From: Rhodoferax sp.
GTDB lineage: Bacteria > Pseudomonadota > Gammaproteobacteria > Burkholderiales > Burkholderiaceae_C
Assembly: GCF_028714215.1 (NCBI RefSeq)
Contig: NZ_JAQTMS010000001.1
Coordinates: 65,010-129,009, forward strand
Direction of reading: 5' to 3'
Length of the DNA stretch: 64,000 bases
Made by a program: the position numbers and the translations under genes. Below the pieces are notes generated by a model. It saw only the letters and a list, made by a program, of their open reading frames with translations. It made no database searches and was not told the DNA's origin. Positions within the stretch are counted from its first letter, which is position 1. Every line of letters starts with the position of its first letter. Below, piece by piece: positions 28,078-37,239 of this stretch.

Positions 28078-30029
28078 GGTTGCTGGGGCGGGTTGTATCT
28101 TTTCAGGAAGGTCTCGATCGCGCCATAAAGGCGGTAACGGGTTTCCTCCTTGGCAAAACCGTGTTCCTCTTTCTCCAGTTCCATGTACTCCACCGTCTTG
28201 CCCAGTTTTTTGAGGCCGTCGCGCATTTCCTCGCCGTGCACCGGCGGCACCCGGTAGTCTTTCTCGCCATAGGCCATGAACACCGGCGCCTTGATCTTGT
28301 CGGCCTGCTTCGATGGGGAGGTGGCAATGAACTGGTCGCGCAGCAGGTCGCCATCGCCCAGCATTTCCTTCAGGGAGTATTCGGAGACCCGGTACTTGTT
28401 CCAATCCGAAAGGTAATACGCCAGGTTGGTCAGTCCCAGCAGGTTGACGCCGCAACGGTACAGATCGGGGTCTTTCACCAGACCCATCATGGTGGCATAG
28501 CCGCCGTAGCTGGTGCCCATGATGCAGATCCGTTTCGGGTCCACCACGCCTTGCTTGACCAGGCTGTTGACGCCGTCGGTGACGTCGTCCTGCATGGCCA
28601 GGCCCCACTGACCGAACGACTTCCTGAAATGGGCGGCGCCAAAGCCGGTGGAACCGCGGAACTGCGGTTGCAGCACGGCGTAGCCCAGGCCCGCCAGAAA
28701 CTGCACCTCCGGATTGAAACCCCAGTGGTCCCGGGTCCAGGGGCCGCCATGCACATTCACCACCAGCGGCAGCGCCCTGGCTTCACGACCTTGCGGCAGC
28801 GTCAGGTAGGACATGATGGGCAAGCCGTCACGCGCCACATAGTCATACACCAGTTGGGCCGACATTTTTTGGGGTGCTATCCAGGGCCGCAGCGCAAACA
28901 GGTTTTGCAGCTTCTTCTTGTCCGGGAAATAGAGCGCGTACTGGCCCGGCTGCGTCGAGGAGTAGGAATGGATCAGCATCGGCGCTTGGGCATTGCGCGG
29001 ATGAATGACGTTGACCAGGCCGGGGTAAGCCTTGTCGATGCCGGCCTGCAATGTGGCCAGGCTCTTGTCGAACCAGACGGTTCGAGGTGGCTCGGTTTGC
29101 ATGCGCACACCCAGCAGCTTGCGCGAATCAGGGGCAAACACCAGGTCGCCGCCGACGTCCACCGATTTGTCGGAGGCCAGCAATTCGCCCGGTCGGTTGT
29201 TGGCGAAGTCGTATTTGTAGACCCCTAAGCGGCCCTCGCTGGTGGGCGCGGAGACCAACAGGGTGGTGTCGTCGGCGTCGAAGCCCAGCACCGTGAATCT
29301 GGGGGCGAAGGACGGGTGTTCCGACAGCTTGCGCCAGTCTGGCGCGTTCTGCTCGCGGTACCAGACCACCAAATCGCTGTGCGTCGCATTGGCGGTGACC
29401 ACCACGCGCAGCTGCTCCTTGCGGTCAAAAGCAAAACCCACGGCCAACCCCTTGACATCGAAGTCGATTTCCTTGCGCTTGCCGGTCAGGCTGTCGACCC
29501 GGTACGGCACCACATTGCCGTTCGGGAAGTAGCCCAAAGCCAGGATGTTGTTGGGCTGCTCCTCGGAGACGCCCACCATCTGCATGCCACGCGGCTCGGA
29601 GACCCATGCCGCATGGTCCAGGCGTCCCAGGATATGTTCCGGTGATTGCATCAGGACGGCCGATTGGCTGCCATCCCGGTTGATCGCAAAGAGGCCGGCA
29701 CCGGACGAAATCTGCTCGCCTTCGCGGTCCACGATATGGAACACGATGCGCTCGTTGTTGATCCAGCGTATGCCTTGAATATCGAAGGTCTCGTAACCGG
29801 CCGCGTTGCTGGCCGTGCCGGTTTCAAGGTCCACCACGGCCAACTGCAAACGGCCGCCGATATTGGCCGTGGTGGCCAGGTATTTGCCGTTGGGCGACAG
29901 GCTGGCGGAGCCATACTTGGGATTCCTGAACAGATCCTGCAGACGGGTCTGGGCGAAGCTGGCACCGGCCAGCGCCAGCAGCAACAACGCCGGCACAACG
30001 CGGCGAAAAAAAGACAAAGTCCAGGTCAT
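28074..30029 (-). CDS. Exported S9 prolyl-oligopeptidase-like peptidase
   Basis: 651 residues: signal peptide (RRVVPALLLLALAGASFAQ, about 9-27), beta-propeller-like middle (SPNGKYLAT, FAPDSRKLLG), and a C-terminal alpha/beta-hydrolase domain. Triad: Ser507 (GTSYGGYA), Asp591 (GEKDYRVPP), His623 (EEEHGF). Start at ATG 30029 with GGGGAG upstream; the longer frame to 30164 lacks a signal peptide. Divergent from the TonB receptor across a region holding a LacI-type operator, hence possibly co-regulated. Members are called acyl-aminoacyl or dipeptidyl peptidases; the natural substrate is unclear, and some propeller-hydrolases are esterases. Confidence 0.88.
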   Translation of the reverse strand: MTWTLSFFRRVVPALLLLALAGASFAQTRLQDLFRNPKYGSASLSPNGKYLATTANIGGRLQLAVVDLETGTASNAAGYETFDIQGIRWINNERIVFHIVDREGEQISSGAGLFAINRDGSQSAVLMQSPEHILGRLDHAAWVSEPRGMQMVGVSEEQPNNILALGYFPNGNVVPYRVDSLTGKRKEIDFDVKGLAVGFAFDRKEQLRVVVTANATHSDLVVWYREQNAPDWRKLSEHPSFAPRFTVLGFDADDTTLLVSAPTSEGRLGVYKYDFANNRPGELLASDKSVDVGGDLVFAPDSRKLLGVRMQTEPPRTVWFDKSLATLQAGIDKAYPGLVNVIHPRNAQAPMLIHSYSSTQPGQYALYFPDKKKLQNLFALRPWIAPQKMSAQLVYDYVARDGLPIMSYLTLPQGREARALPLVVNVHGGPWTRDHWGFNPEVQFLAGLGYAVLQPQFRGSTGFGAAHFRKSFGQWGLAMQDDVTDGVNSLVKQGVVDPKRICIMGTSYGGYATMMGLVKDPDLYRCGVNLLGLTNLAYYLSDWNKYRVSEYSLKEMLGDGDLLRDQFIATSPSKQADKIKAPVFMAYGEKDYRVPPVHGEEMRDGLKKLGKTVEYMELEKEEHGFAKEETRYRLYGAIETFLKRYNPPQQP

Positions 30030-30206
30030 TGTGACAAGCTCCCCATTTTGTTTAAAGATGATTTTTGGTGACCATGCGTGCCTCGTGCGGCAGCTGGCGC
30101 GGGCCGACTTTATCGCACTTTCATGAGCCCGGCTTTTTTGCTCAAGCGACCGAAATTTCTTCAAAACCTAGGGAATCCCCTGATAAGAACGCGCTTTTCC
30201 GGGTGC

Positions 30207-30239
30207 TATATTGCGGGCAATTGGAAACGTTTCCAATTG
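30207..30239 (+). promoter_or_regulatory. TonB-receptor promoter and 22-bp LacI-type operator
   Basis: A perfect 22-bp palindrome occupies 30218-30239 (half-site CAATTGGAAAC, central CG), the classic form of a LacI/GalR operator. It begins 5 nt after a -10 candidate TATATT (30207-30212, preceded by TGC). This placement would let a bound repressor block initiation. The matching regulator is encoded at 34821-35882. Confidence 0.8.
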
Positions 30240-30327
30240 GCCGCCCACTTAATTTAAACCTTGCTTGCTCATGCCACCGACATGGTTGAGGCAGCAATAT
30301 CAAACCGAGACTCTAGGAGACATCTGA

Positions 30328-33156
30328 ATGAAAAGTTCCGCTACCCAGCGCAGTCAGCACGGCACCCGTCGACCTGCTGCGCTACGCATCAGCCCGATCG
30401 CGGCCGCCTGCTCAACCCTGTTGTTCGCGATGGGTGCGGCCTACGCGCAGCAGAACCCGGCCAACCTGAACACCGTGACGGTGACCGGTATCCGGGCCAG
30501 TATTGAGAATTCGATTGCCACCAAGCGCAATTCCGACTCGATCGTGGAAGCGGTATCGGCCGAAGACATCGGCAAGCTGCCCGACACCAGCATTGCCGAT
30601 TCGATCGCGCGGCTGCCGGGTTTGGCCGCGCAGCGCATCGATGGACGTCCGTCGGCGATCTCGATTCGCGGCTTGGGTCCGGATTACGCCGGCGCTGTGC
30701 TCAATGGCCGCCAGGTCGTCAGTTCCGGCGACGGGCGTGCTGCCGAGTACGATCAGTTTCCCTCGGAGTTGGTCAATTCGGTGATCGTTTACAAGACGCC
30801 CGACGCCGCATTGATCGGCCAGGGTCTGTCCGGCACGATTGATATTCGCCCGGTGATGCCGCTGGATTTGCGTGGCCGCCAGGTGGTTGTCAACGTGCGC
30901 GGCGAGCAGAATTCCAACGGCCAGTTGTCGCCCGATGGCAAAGGTGCCATGGGCAACCGTATCAGCGCCTCGTACATCAATCAATTTGCCGACAACACGG
31001 TCGGTCTGGCGATCGGCTTCGCCCATCTTGACACCCCCGGGCAAGAGAAGAAATACGAAGCCTGGAAATATGGCGACTACGCCGGGCAATGGGGCGCTGG
31101 CGCAACGGGCGTACCCAAGGTGGGCACCGGCAACGACCGTGCCGCCTTCATTCAGGGTTTTGAAGCCAGCGTGACGTCCAGCACACAAAAGCGCGACGGC
31201 TTGATGGCCGTGCTGGAGTTCAAGCCCAGCAAGGACGTGCACAGCGTGGTTGACTTGTATTACTCCAAGTTCGACCAGGACCGGGTCGGCCACCACTGGG
31301 TGGGGGATATCGGCCTTTGGAGTGGCGGTGCCAAGTTCTCCAACGTCGGCACCTCGGTCGTCAACGGCGACACCATCATTTCCAGCGGCACGGTGGACGG
31401 CGGACGCAGCCTGGTCTACGACAAGAACTTCCACCGCAGCGACGAAATCACGTCGATCGGCTGGAAGAACGAGTTGAAGCTGGCCAACAAGTGGACCGCC
31501 GTGACCGATGTGGGCTACTCGCGCGCCAATCGCGACGAGCGCTACATTCAATCGGTTGCCAAGGGTTTGGCGGGTGGCCCGTTCACTTTTTCCGGTCTTG
31601 ACAGCTCTGGTAACCAGGCCTGGTCGACCGCGCAGAATTTGACCGATGCCGGCAATGTCAAATTGACCAACGATCCCGACTGGGCTGAATTGCGCACGCC
31701 GACCTACAACGACGAGATCAAGTCCTTGCGCCTGTCCGGCAAGCGCGACCTGGAATGGGGTGCCTTCTCCTCTTTCGAAGCCGGCTTGGCCTATAACCAG
31801 CGCGACAAGAACGTCCAGTCCGATGCCTTCAAGCTGTCGCTGGCCAGTGCCAATGTGGCGGTGCCGGCGAACGCCCTGGGCGCGCCGGTGGCCATCAACG
31901 TGGGCGGCATCAATACCAATGTGCTGGCCTGGAATGTGCCCAGCGTGATGGGCTTGTACACAGCCACCCCGAAAGACCCGTGGTCGGCCAAAGACAACAA
32001 GTACGCGGTGCACGAAAAAGTGACCACGGCGTACGCCAAGCTGGACATCGATTCCGCTCTGGGCAGCGTTCCGGTTCGAGGCAATGTGGGGGTTCAGGCG
32101 GTTCACACGCAACAGGATTCCGACGGTTACGCATGGAACGACGGCGGCGGCACGCCGGGAGCCACTGGGCCCAACGTGATACCGGTCCACGGCGGCACCA
32201 GCTACAACGATTTCCTGCCCAGTTTGAACCTGGTCTTCAACTTGCAGTCGGATCTGATTGCCCGCCTTGGCGTGGCGAAAACCATGGCCCGCCCACGCAT
32301 GGACGATATGCGTGCCGGAGCGGATCAGCCGAAGCTGACGGCCATCAGCCCTGGCTCCAACATCGGAACTTGGAGCGCCGGCAACGGCGGCAAACCGGAT
32401 CTGGATCCCTGGCGCGCCAAGTCCCTGGATCTGTCTCTGGAAAAATACCTGGGCAAGCGCAGCTATGTAGCGGGTGCGGCCTTCTACAAGGCGCTGGACA
32501 GCTTCATCTACCAGCAGGATACGGTGCGCGACTTTTCCATGTTCACGAACTACTCGACGACCCTGACCCCGGGCTGTTCGGCAGCGACACCGAATTGCAA
32601 TCCCAACCTGGGCACCATCACCACGCAGACCAATGGTCAAGGCGGCAAGGTGTACGGTGTGGAGTTGAGCACTTCGCTGGACGCCGGCCTGTTCGTGCCT
32701 GCCCTGGACGGTTTTGGCATCATCGCCAGCGAGTCCATCACACGCAACAGCCTGCCGCTGGACAAGAACGGCAATCCGATCAACCTCGACGGATTCTCGG
32801 GCATTGTCAACAGCCTGGCCTTCTACTACGAGAAGAATGGTTTTTCCACGCGCCTGAGCCAGCGCTATCGCTCTGCCTTTACGGCAACGACACGCAGCGT
32901 GCTGCTGGGCACCGAGTCGAGTACCAATATCGATGCGGAAAAGCAGTTGGATTTCCAGGTCGGTTACGCGTTCGAGTCGGGCCGCTACAAGGGCTTGTCG
33001 ATCCTGTTCCAGGTCAACAACCTGACCAACGAGCCGGCGCTGCAACAGCGCAGCGCCGAAGTCGTCGGCGATGCCGGGTCCAAGACCGGCCTGCTGCCCT
33101 GGAAATACGATAATTTCGGCCGCTCGGTGCTGCTGGGCGCTTCGTATAAGTTCTGA
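30328..33156 (+). CDS. TonB-dependent receptor, Xanthomonas/Caulobacter CUT type
   Basis: 942-residue outer-membrane receptor. Signal peptide ending AAYA (about residue 40), TonB box-like NTVTVTGIRASI, plug domain (SVSAEDIGK-like EAVSAEDIGKLPDTSIADSI, then RGLGPDYAGAVLNGRQV), and a C-terminal beta-barrel ending in aromatic YKF. The DIGKLPD...RLPGL pattern is typical of the TIGR01782-like receptors tied to carbohydrate uptake. AGGAGA lies 7 nt upstream of ATG. Likely imports oligosaccharides released by the GH30/GH5/GH3 enzymes. Followed by a strong terminator. Confidence 0.92.
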   Translation: MKSSATQRSQHGTRRPAALRISPIAAACSTLLFAMGAAYAQQNPANLNTVTVTGIRASIENSIATKRNSDSIVEAVSAEDIGKLPDTSIADSIARLPGLAAQRIDGRPSAISIRGLGPDYAGAVLNGRQVVSSGDGRAAEYDQFPSELVNSVIVYKTPDAALIGQGLSGTIDIRPVMPLDLRGRQVVVNVRGEQNSNGQLSPDGKGAMGNRISASYINQFADNTVGLAIGFAHLDTPGQEKKYEAWKYGDYAGQWGAGATGVPKVGTGNDRAAFIQGFEASVTSSTQKRDGLMAVLEFKPSKDVHSVVDLYYSKFDQDRVGHHWVGDIGLWSGGAKFSNVGTSVVNGDTIISSGTVDGGRSLVYDKNFHRSDEITSIGWKNELKLANKWTAVTDVGYSRANRDERYIQSVAKGLAGGPFTFSGLDSSGNQAWSTAQNLTDAGNVKLTNDPDWAELRTPTYNDEIKSLRLSGKRDLEWGAFSSFEAGLAYNQRDKNVQSDAFKLSLASANVAVPANALGAPVAINVGGINTNVLAWNVPSVMGLYTATPKDPWSAKDNKYAVHEKVTTAYAKLDIDSALGSVPVRGNVGVQAVHTQQDSDGYAWNDGGGTPGATGPNVIPVHGGTSYNDFLPSLNLVFNLQSDLIARLGVAKTMARPRMDDMRAGADQPKLTAISPGSNIGTWSAGNGGKPDLDPWRAKSLDLSLEKYLGKRSYVAGAAFYKALDSFIYQQDTVRDFSMFTNYSTTLTPGCSAATPNCNPNLGTITTQTNGQGGKVYGVELSTSLDAGLFVPALDGFGIIASESITRNSLPLDKNGNPINLDGFSGIVNSLAFYYEKNGFSTRLSQRYRSAFTATTRSVLLGTESSTNIDAEKQLDFQVGYAFESGRYKGLSILFQVNNLTNEPALQQRSAEVVGDAGSKTGLLPWKYDNFGRSVLLGASYKF

Positions 33157-33172
33157 CCCGGGCCATGGGTAG

Positions 33173-33210
33173 AAGGCCCTGCCGATGCAATTCGGCAGGG
33201 CCTTTTTTTA
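33173..33210 (+). terminator. Intrinsic terminator after the TonB receptor
   Basis: Perfect 13-bp stem AAGGCCCTGCCGA (33173-33185) / TCGGCAGGGCCTT (33192-33204), 6-nt loop, followed by a T-run. It separates the receptor transcript from the halogenase operon. Confidence 0.92.
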
Positions 33211-33302
33211 GCGCAGCGCAACAGTTTGACGCGCGCAATCCTTGGTAACCTTGTCACCGTGAACCTGTATCGCACCACTTTTTCTATTTGAAGGACGACA
33301 TC

Positions 33303-34811
33303 ATGGCCGGGAATATGCTCAGGAACATCGTCATCGTCGGTGGCGGCACCGCCGGTTGGATGACGGCCGCCGCACTGTCCAATGTTCTGGGCGATCGCTA
33401 TCGCATACGCCTGGTCGAGTCGGACGAGATCGCCACCATCGGCGTCGGCGAGGCGACCATTCCACTGATCAAAGACTTCAACGTGGCGCTGGAAATCGAC
33501 GAGAACGAATTCCTGCGCCAGACGCAAGGCACTTACAAACTGGGCATCGAGTTTGTCAACTGGGGCCAGATCGGTGATTCCTATATCCACGGTTTCGGCA
33601 AGATCGGTCACGACCTGGGCCTGATTCCCTGTTACCAATACTGGCTCAAGATGCACCAGGCCGGTGAAGCCTCGGATCTGGGAAACTATTCGATCAATAC
33701 ACTGGCGCCCAGAAAGTCGAAATACCTTCGCAGCGAGCCCGAAATGGCCGGCTCGCCCCTGGGCGACATCGCCAATGCCTTTCACATCGACGCCAGTCTC
33801 TATGCCAAGTTCTTGCGCCGCTACGCGGAGGCGCGCGGCGTGCTGCGGACCGAGGGCCGGATCGTGCAAACCGTGCTACGGGAAGCGGATGGCTTCATCG
33901 ACTGCGTCGTGCTGGCCAACGGCGAGAAAATTTCCGGCGACTTTTTCATCGACTGTTCCGGCACGCGCGCCCTCTTGATCGGAGATGCACTCAAGCGCGA
34001 ATACGAGGACTGGTCGCATTGGCTGCCCTGCGATCGGGCGATTGCCGTGCCCTGTGAATCGGTGGCACCGCTGCTTCCCTACACGCGCTCCACGGCCCAC
34101 AGCGCGGGTTGGCAGTGGCGCATTCCGTTGCAGCACCGCATCGGCAATGGCCACGTCTATTCCAGCCGCTTCATGAGCCAGGACGAAGCCACGGCCATCC
34201 TGCTGAGCAAGCTGGACGGCAAGCAACTGGCGGAGCCGCGTTACATCCCGTTCGTGCCGGGGCGGCGCAAGCAGACCTGGCACAAGAACTGTGTCGCCGT
34301 GGGTCTGTCCAGCGGCTTTTTCGAACCCATCGAATCGACCAATATTCATTTGATCCAGTCCGCCATCGCCCGCGTCATCAGGCTGTTTCCGGCCATCGGC
34401 TTTGAACAAGCCGATATCGACGAATACAACGCGCAAACACAGTTCGAGTACGAGCGCATACGCGACTTCATCATCCTGCACTACAAGGCCACGCAGCGCG
34501 ACGATTCGCCGTTCTGGAAGCACTGCCGGGCCATGGAAATACCGGCTACGCTACAGCACCGGATGGACTTGTTCAGCAGCAATGGCCGGGTCTACCGCGA
34601 AGGCAGCGAGTTGTTTGGCGAGGTGAGTTGGGTGCAGGTGATGCATGGCCAGGGTATCCGGCCCAAGGGCTATAACCCTTTGGTGGATTTGCGTCCCAGG
34701 GAAGAAATCAGAGCCTACCTTGGCAACATCGAGTCCGTCATCGGGAAGTGCGTCGACGTCATGCCCACGCATGCCGAATTCATCGCCAAAAATTGTGCAG
34801 CGACAGGGTAA
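33303..34811 (+). CDS. Flavin-dependent (tryptophan-type) halogenase
   Basis: 502-residue protein of the PrnA/RebH family. FAD-binding IVGGGTAGWMTA (10-21), conserved GVGEATIP (47-54), active-site Lys79 in GTYKLGIEF, WxWxIP motif at 270-275, and Glu344 in FEPIESTNIH, all at the positions expected for tryptophan halogenases. Start ATG 33303 has AAGGA 7 nt upstream; the Lys79 numbering supports it. Such halogenase-like genes accompany carbohydrate TonB receptors in Xanthomonas and Caulobacter, where their role is unknown. Ends 9 nt before lacI. Confidence 0.9.
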   Translation: MAGNMLRNIVIVGGGTAGWMTAAALSNVLGDRYRIRLVESDEIATIGVGEATIPLIKDFNVALEIDENEFLRQTQGTYKLGIEFVNWGQIGDSYIHGFGKIGHDLGLIPCYQYWLKMHQAGEASDLGNYSINTLAPRKSKYLRSEPEMAGSPLGDIANAFHIDASLYAKFLRRYAEARGVLRTEGRIVQTVLREADGFIDCVVLANGEKISGDFFIDCSGTRALLIGDALKREYEDWSHWLPCDRAIAVPCESVAPLLPYTRSTAHSAGWQWRIPLQHRIGNGHVYSSRFMSQDEATAILLSKLDGKQLAEPRYIPFVPGRRKQTWHKNCVAVGLSSGFFEPIESTNIHLIQSAIARVIRLFPAIGFEQADIDEYNAQTQFEYERIRDFIILHYKATQRDDSPFWKHCRAMEIPATLQHRMDLFSSNGRVYREGSELFGEVSWVQVMHGQGIRPKGYNPLVDLRPREEIRAYLGNIESVIGKCVDVMPTHAEFIAKNCAATG

Positions 34812-34820
34812 ACATCATTC

Positions 34821-35882
34821 ATGGCAACCATCAAAGACGTAGCGCGCCTGGCCGGGGTTGGGGTCGGCACCGCCTCGCGTGTCGTCAGCGGCAACGGCTC
34901 GGTGGCCCTGGCCACCGCCCAGCGCGTCAGGAAGGCGATCGAGGAACTGGGGTTCAGACCGTCCCACGCGGCACGCTCGCTGCTGTCGGGCAACACGCAG
35001 ATGATAGGGGTCTATATCCCGGTCTTGAAAGGCACGTTTTACACGCCGATTCTGCAGGCCATAGACACCGAATTGCGCTCCAGCGGCCACCACATGGTGG
35101 TCGCCTTCGGTTGCGGCGACGGCGACGCGCGCCAGCAGGCGATCGAAGGGCTGGAGTTCCTGATCGAACGCGGTTGCGATGGCCTGGTGGTGATCAGCAA
35201 CGCCTTGCTGGCCGAAGACATCGAGTCCCTGGGTCCCAAACAGAGCCAGCTGGTGGTGCTGAACCATCACTTCGACAGCATGGCGCAGCAGTGCTTCACG
35301 GCCGACCATGTGCGCGGCGGCGTCTTGGCGGCACAGGCCTTGTTGCAATTGCGGCATCGAAAGTTTGCCGTCATCGCCGGACCGAGCAGCTCGCCCGACA
35401 ACGTGCAGCGGATTTCGGGCTTCATGGCCGAGTTGGCACGGCACCAGATCGATGACAGCCAGGTCAAGATGCTGCAGAGCGATTTCTCGCCCGAGGGCGG
35501 CTGGGCCTCGGCCCGCGCCCTGATCGCCAGCGGGCACCAGTTCACGGCGCTGTTCTGCGCCAACGACGAAATGGCCGTGGGCGCCTTGTCGTATTTTCAG
35601 CAGGCCGGCCTTTCGGTGCCGGACCGCATCTCGGTACTGGGTTATGACGATACGCCCAGCGCCGAATTTTCAGCACCGCGTCTTACCTCCGTCCATATCC
35701 CGTGGCGTGATATCACCTTGAATGGCCTGCACTGGCTGCTCAACCGGTGCTATGACGCAAGCTATTCCGTGGTACGCGAGTTTCCTGTCAGCGTGACCTG
35801 GCGCGCCTCGGTGGCGATCGCCATCGGCGGCGCCAAGGATCGCGCGTTGGGTGATACAAAAAAACATGCAAAACACAAATAA
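34821..35882 (+). CDS. LacI-family transcriptional regulator
   Basis: 353 residues. N-terminal helix-turn-helix IKDVARLAGVGVGTASRVVSG (4-24), hinge AARSLLSG, and a periplasmic-binding-like effector domain (VFVI-type core, GYDDTPSAEFSAPRLTSV near the C-terminus). It probably binds the palindromes at 24930-24943 and 30218-30239 and responds to a sugar from the pathway. Encoded between the halogenase and GH1; its 3' end overlaps the GH1 start. Confidence 0.93.
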   Translation: MATIKDVARLAGVGVGTASRVVSGNGSVALATAQRVRKAIEELGFRPSHAARSLLSGNTQMIGVYIPVLKGTFYTPILQAIDTELRSSGHHMVVAFGCGDGDARQQAIEGLEFLIERGCDGLVVISNALLAEDIESLGPKQSQLVVLNHHFDSMAQQCFTADHVRGGVLAAQALLQLRHRKFAVIAGPSSSPDNVQRISGFMAELARHQIDDSQVKMLQSDFSPEGGWASARALIASGHQFTALFCANDEMAVGALSYFQQAGLSVPDRISVLGYDDTPSAEFSAPRLTSVHIPWRDITLNGLHWLLNRCYDASYSVVREFPVSVTWRASVAIAIGGAKDRALGDTKKHAKHK

Positions 35883-37239
35883 TATTGACCTTTCTTCTCT
35901 GCAACGGCGCGATTTCGCCAGCGACTTTCGCTGGGGCTGCTCCACTTCCTCTTATCAGATCGAGGGCGCGGTCGATCAGGATGAGCGCGGCGAGTCGATC
36001 TGGGACCGCTTCTGTGCCACGCCGGGGCACATCCGGGATGGCTCCAGCGGCGCCATGGCCTGCGATCACTACCGGCGCTGGCCGCAGGACCTGGATCTGG
36101 CGCGCAACCTGGGAACCAACGCCTACCGCTTCTCCATCGCCTGGCCCCGCATCTTCGCCAACGGTCGCGGCCGCGCCGCCAACCAGAAGGGACTGGACTT
36201 CTACTCGCGTCTGGTCGACGGCATGCTGGAGCGTGGTCTGGAGCCCTGGGTCACGCTGTACCACTGGGATCTGCCGCAAGCCCTGCAAGACCAGGGCGGC
36301 TGGGCCAACCGCGACACGGTGGATGCCTTCGTCGACTACACGGATGTGGTGAGTCGGCACCTGGGCGACCGCATCAAGCACTGGATCACGCACAACGAGC
36401 CCTGGTGCACCGCCTTCCACGGCCACTACGAAGGCGTGCACGCGCCGGGTCTGAAAGATTTCAAGACCGCGCTGCAGGTGTGCCACAACGTGCTGGTCTC
36501 GCACGGCCTGGCGATTCCGGTGATCCGGCGCAACGTGCCGGCTGCGCGTGTTGGCGCGGCGCTCAGCCTGCATCCGCTCAAACCCGCCTCCGACAGCGCA
36601 CAGGACGCGGCCGCCACGCTGCGCCACGACGGCTTGCGCAACCGCTGGTTTCTCGATCCCCTGCACGGCCGCGGCTATCCGGCCGACATCTGGCAACGGG
36701 TCGGCGACAACGCGCCGCAGGTGCAGCCGGGCGACCTGGAGGTGATCGCCACGGCCACCGATTTCCTGGGCGTCAACTACTACTTTCCCGAGATCGTGGC
36801 CGATGCGCCGGGCCAGGGCGTGCTGGCGACGCGCGTGGTGGAAGCCGAAAACGTGGAGCGCACGGCCTTTGGCTGGGAGGTCTCGCCCGAGGGCATGGTG
36901 ACGCTGCTGAGCCGCGTGGCGCGGGACTACCAGCCGGCGGAAATCTACCTGACCGAGAACGGCTCGACTTATGACGACGTGGTCGGCGCCGACGGGCAGA
37001 TCGAGGACCACCAGCGGCGCCGCTATCTGATGCGGCACCTGGCCGCGCTGAAGGAAATTGTGGCGCTGGGAATTCCGGTCAAGGGTTACTTTGCCTGGAG
37101 TCTGCTGGACAACTTCGAGTGGGCCGAAGGCTATATCCGCCGCTTTGGCCTGACCCATGTCGACTTCGCGACGCAGCAGCGCCGCCTGAAGGCCAGCGGC
37201 CAGTGGTACCGCGATTTCCTGCGAGGAGAAACAGCATGA
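35866..37239 (+). CDS. GH1 beta-glucosidase, operon 2
   Basis: 457-residue GH1 enzyme without signal peptide. FRWGCSTSSYQIEGA, acid-base Glu178 in THNEP, nucleophile Glu364 in LTENG, C-terminal WSLLDNFEWAEGY. Start ATG 35866 overlaps the lacI end by 17 nt; a GTG at 35851 is possible. It is a diverged paralogue of the GH1 at 19976, and its TGA overlaps the next ATG, so it is coupled to the ABC cassette that follows. Confidence 0.93.
   Translation: MQNTNNIDLSSLQRRDFASDFRWGCSTSSYQIEGAVDQDERGESIWDRFCATPGHIRDGSSGAMACDHYRRWPQDLDLARNLGTNAYRFSIAWPRIFANGRGRAANQKGLDFYSRLVDGMLERGLEPWVTLYHWDLPQALQDQGGWANRDTVDAFVDYTDVVSRHLGDRIKHWITHNEPWCTAFHGHYEGVHAPGLKDFKTALQVCHNVLVSHGLAIPVIRRNVPAARVGAALSLHPLKPASDSAQDAAATLRHDGLRNRWFLDPLHGRGYPADIWQRVGDNAPQVQPGDLEVIATATDFLGVNYYFPEIVADAPGQGVLATRVVEAENVERTAFGWEVSPEGMVTLLSRVARDYQPAEIYLTENGSTYDDVVGADGQIEDHQRRRYLMRHLAALKEIVALGIPVKGYFAWSLLDNFEWAEGYIRRFGLTHVDFATQQRRLKASGQWYRDFLRGETA

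Noticed and set aside
30412..33045. 877-codon open frame on the minus strand
   Set aside because: Antisense shadow of the TonB receptor, whose signal, plug and barrel motifs are clear.
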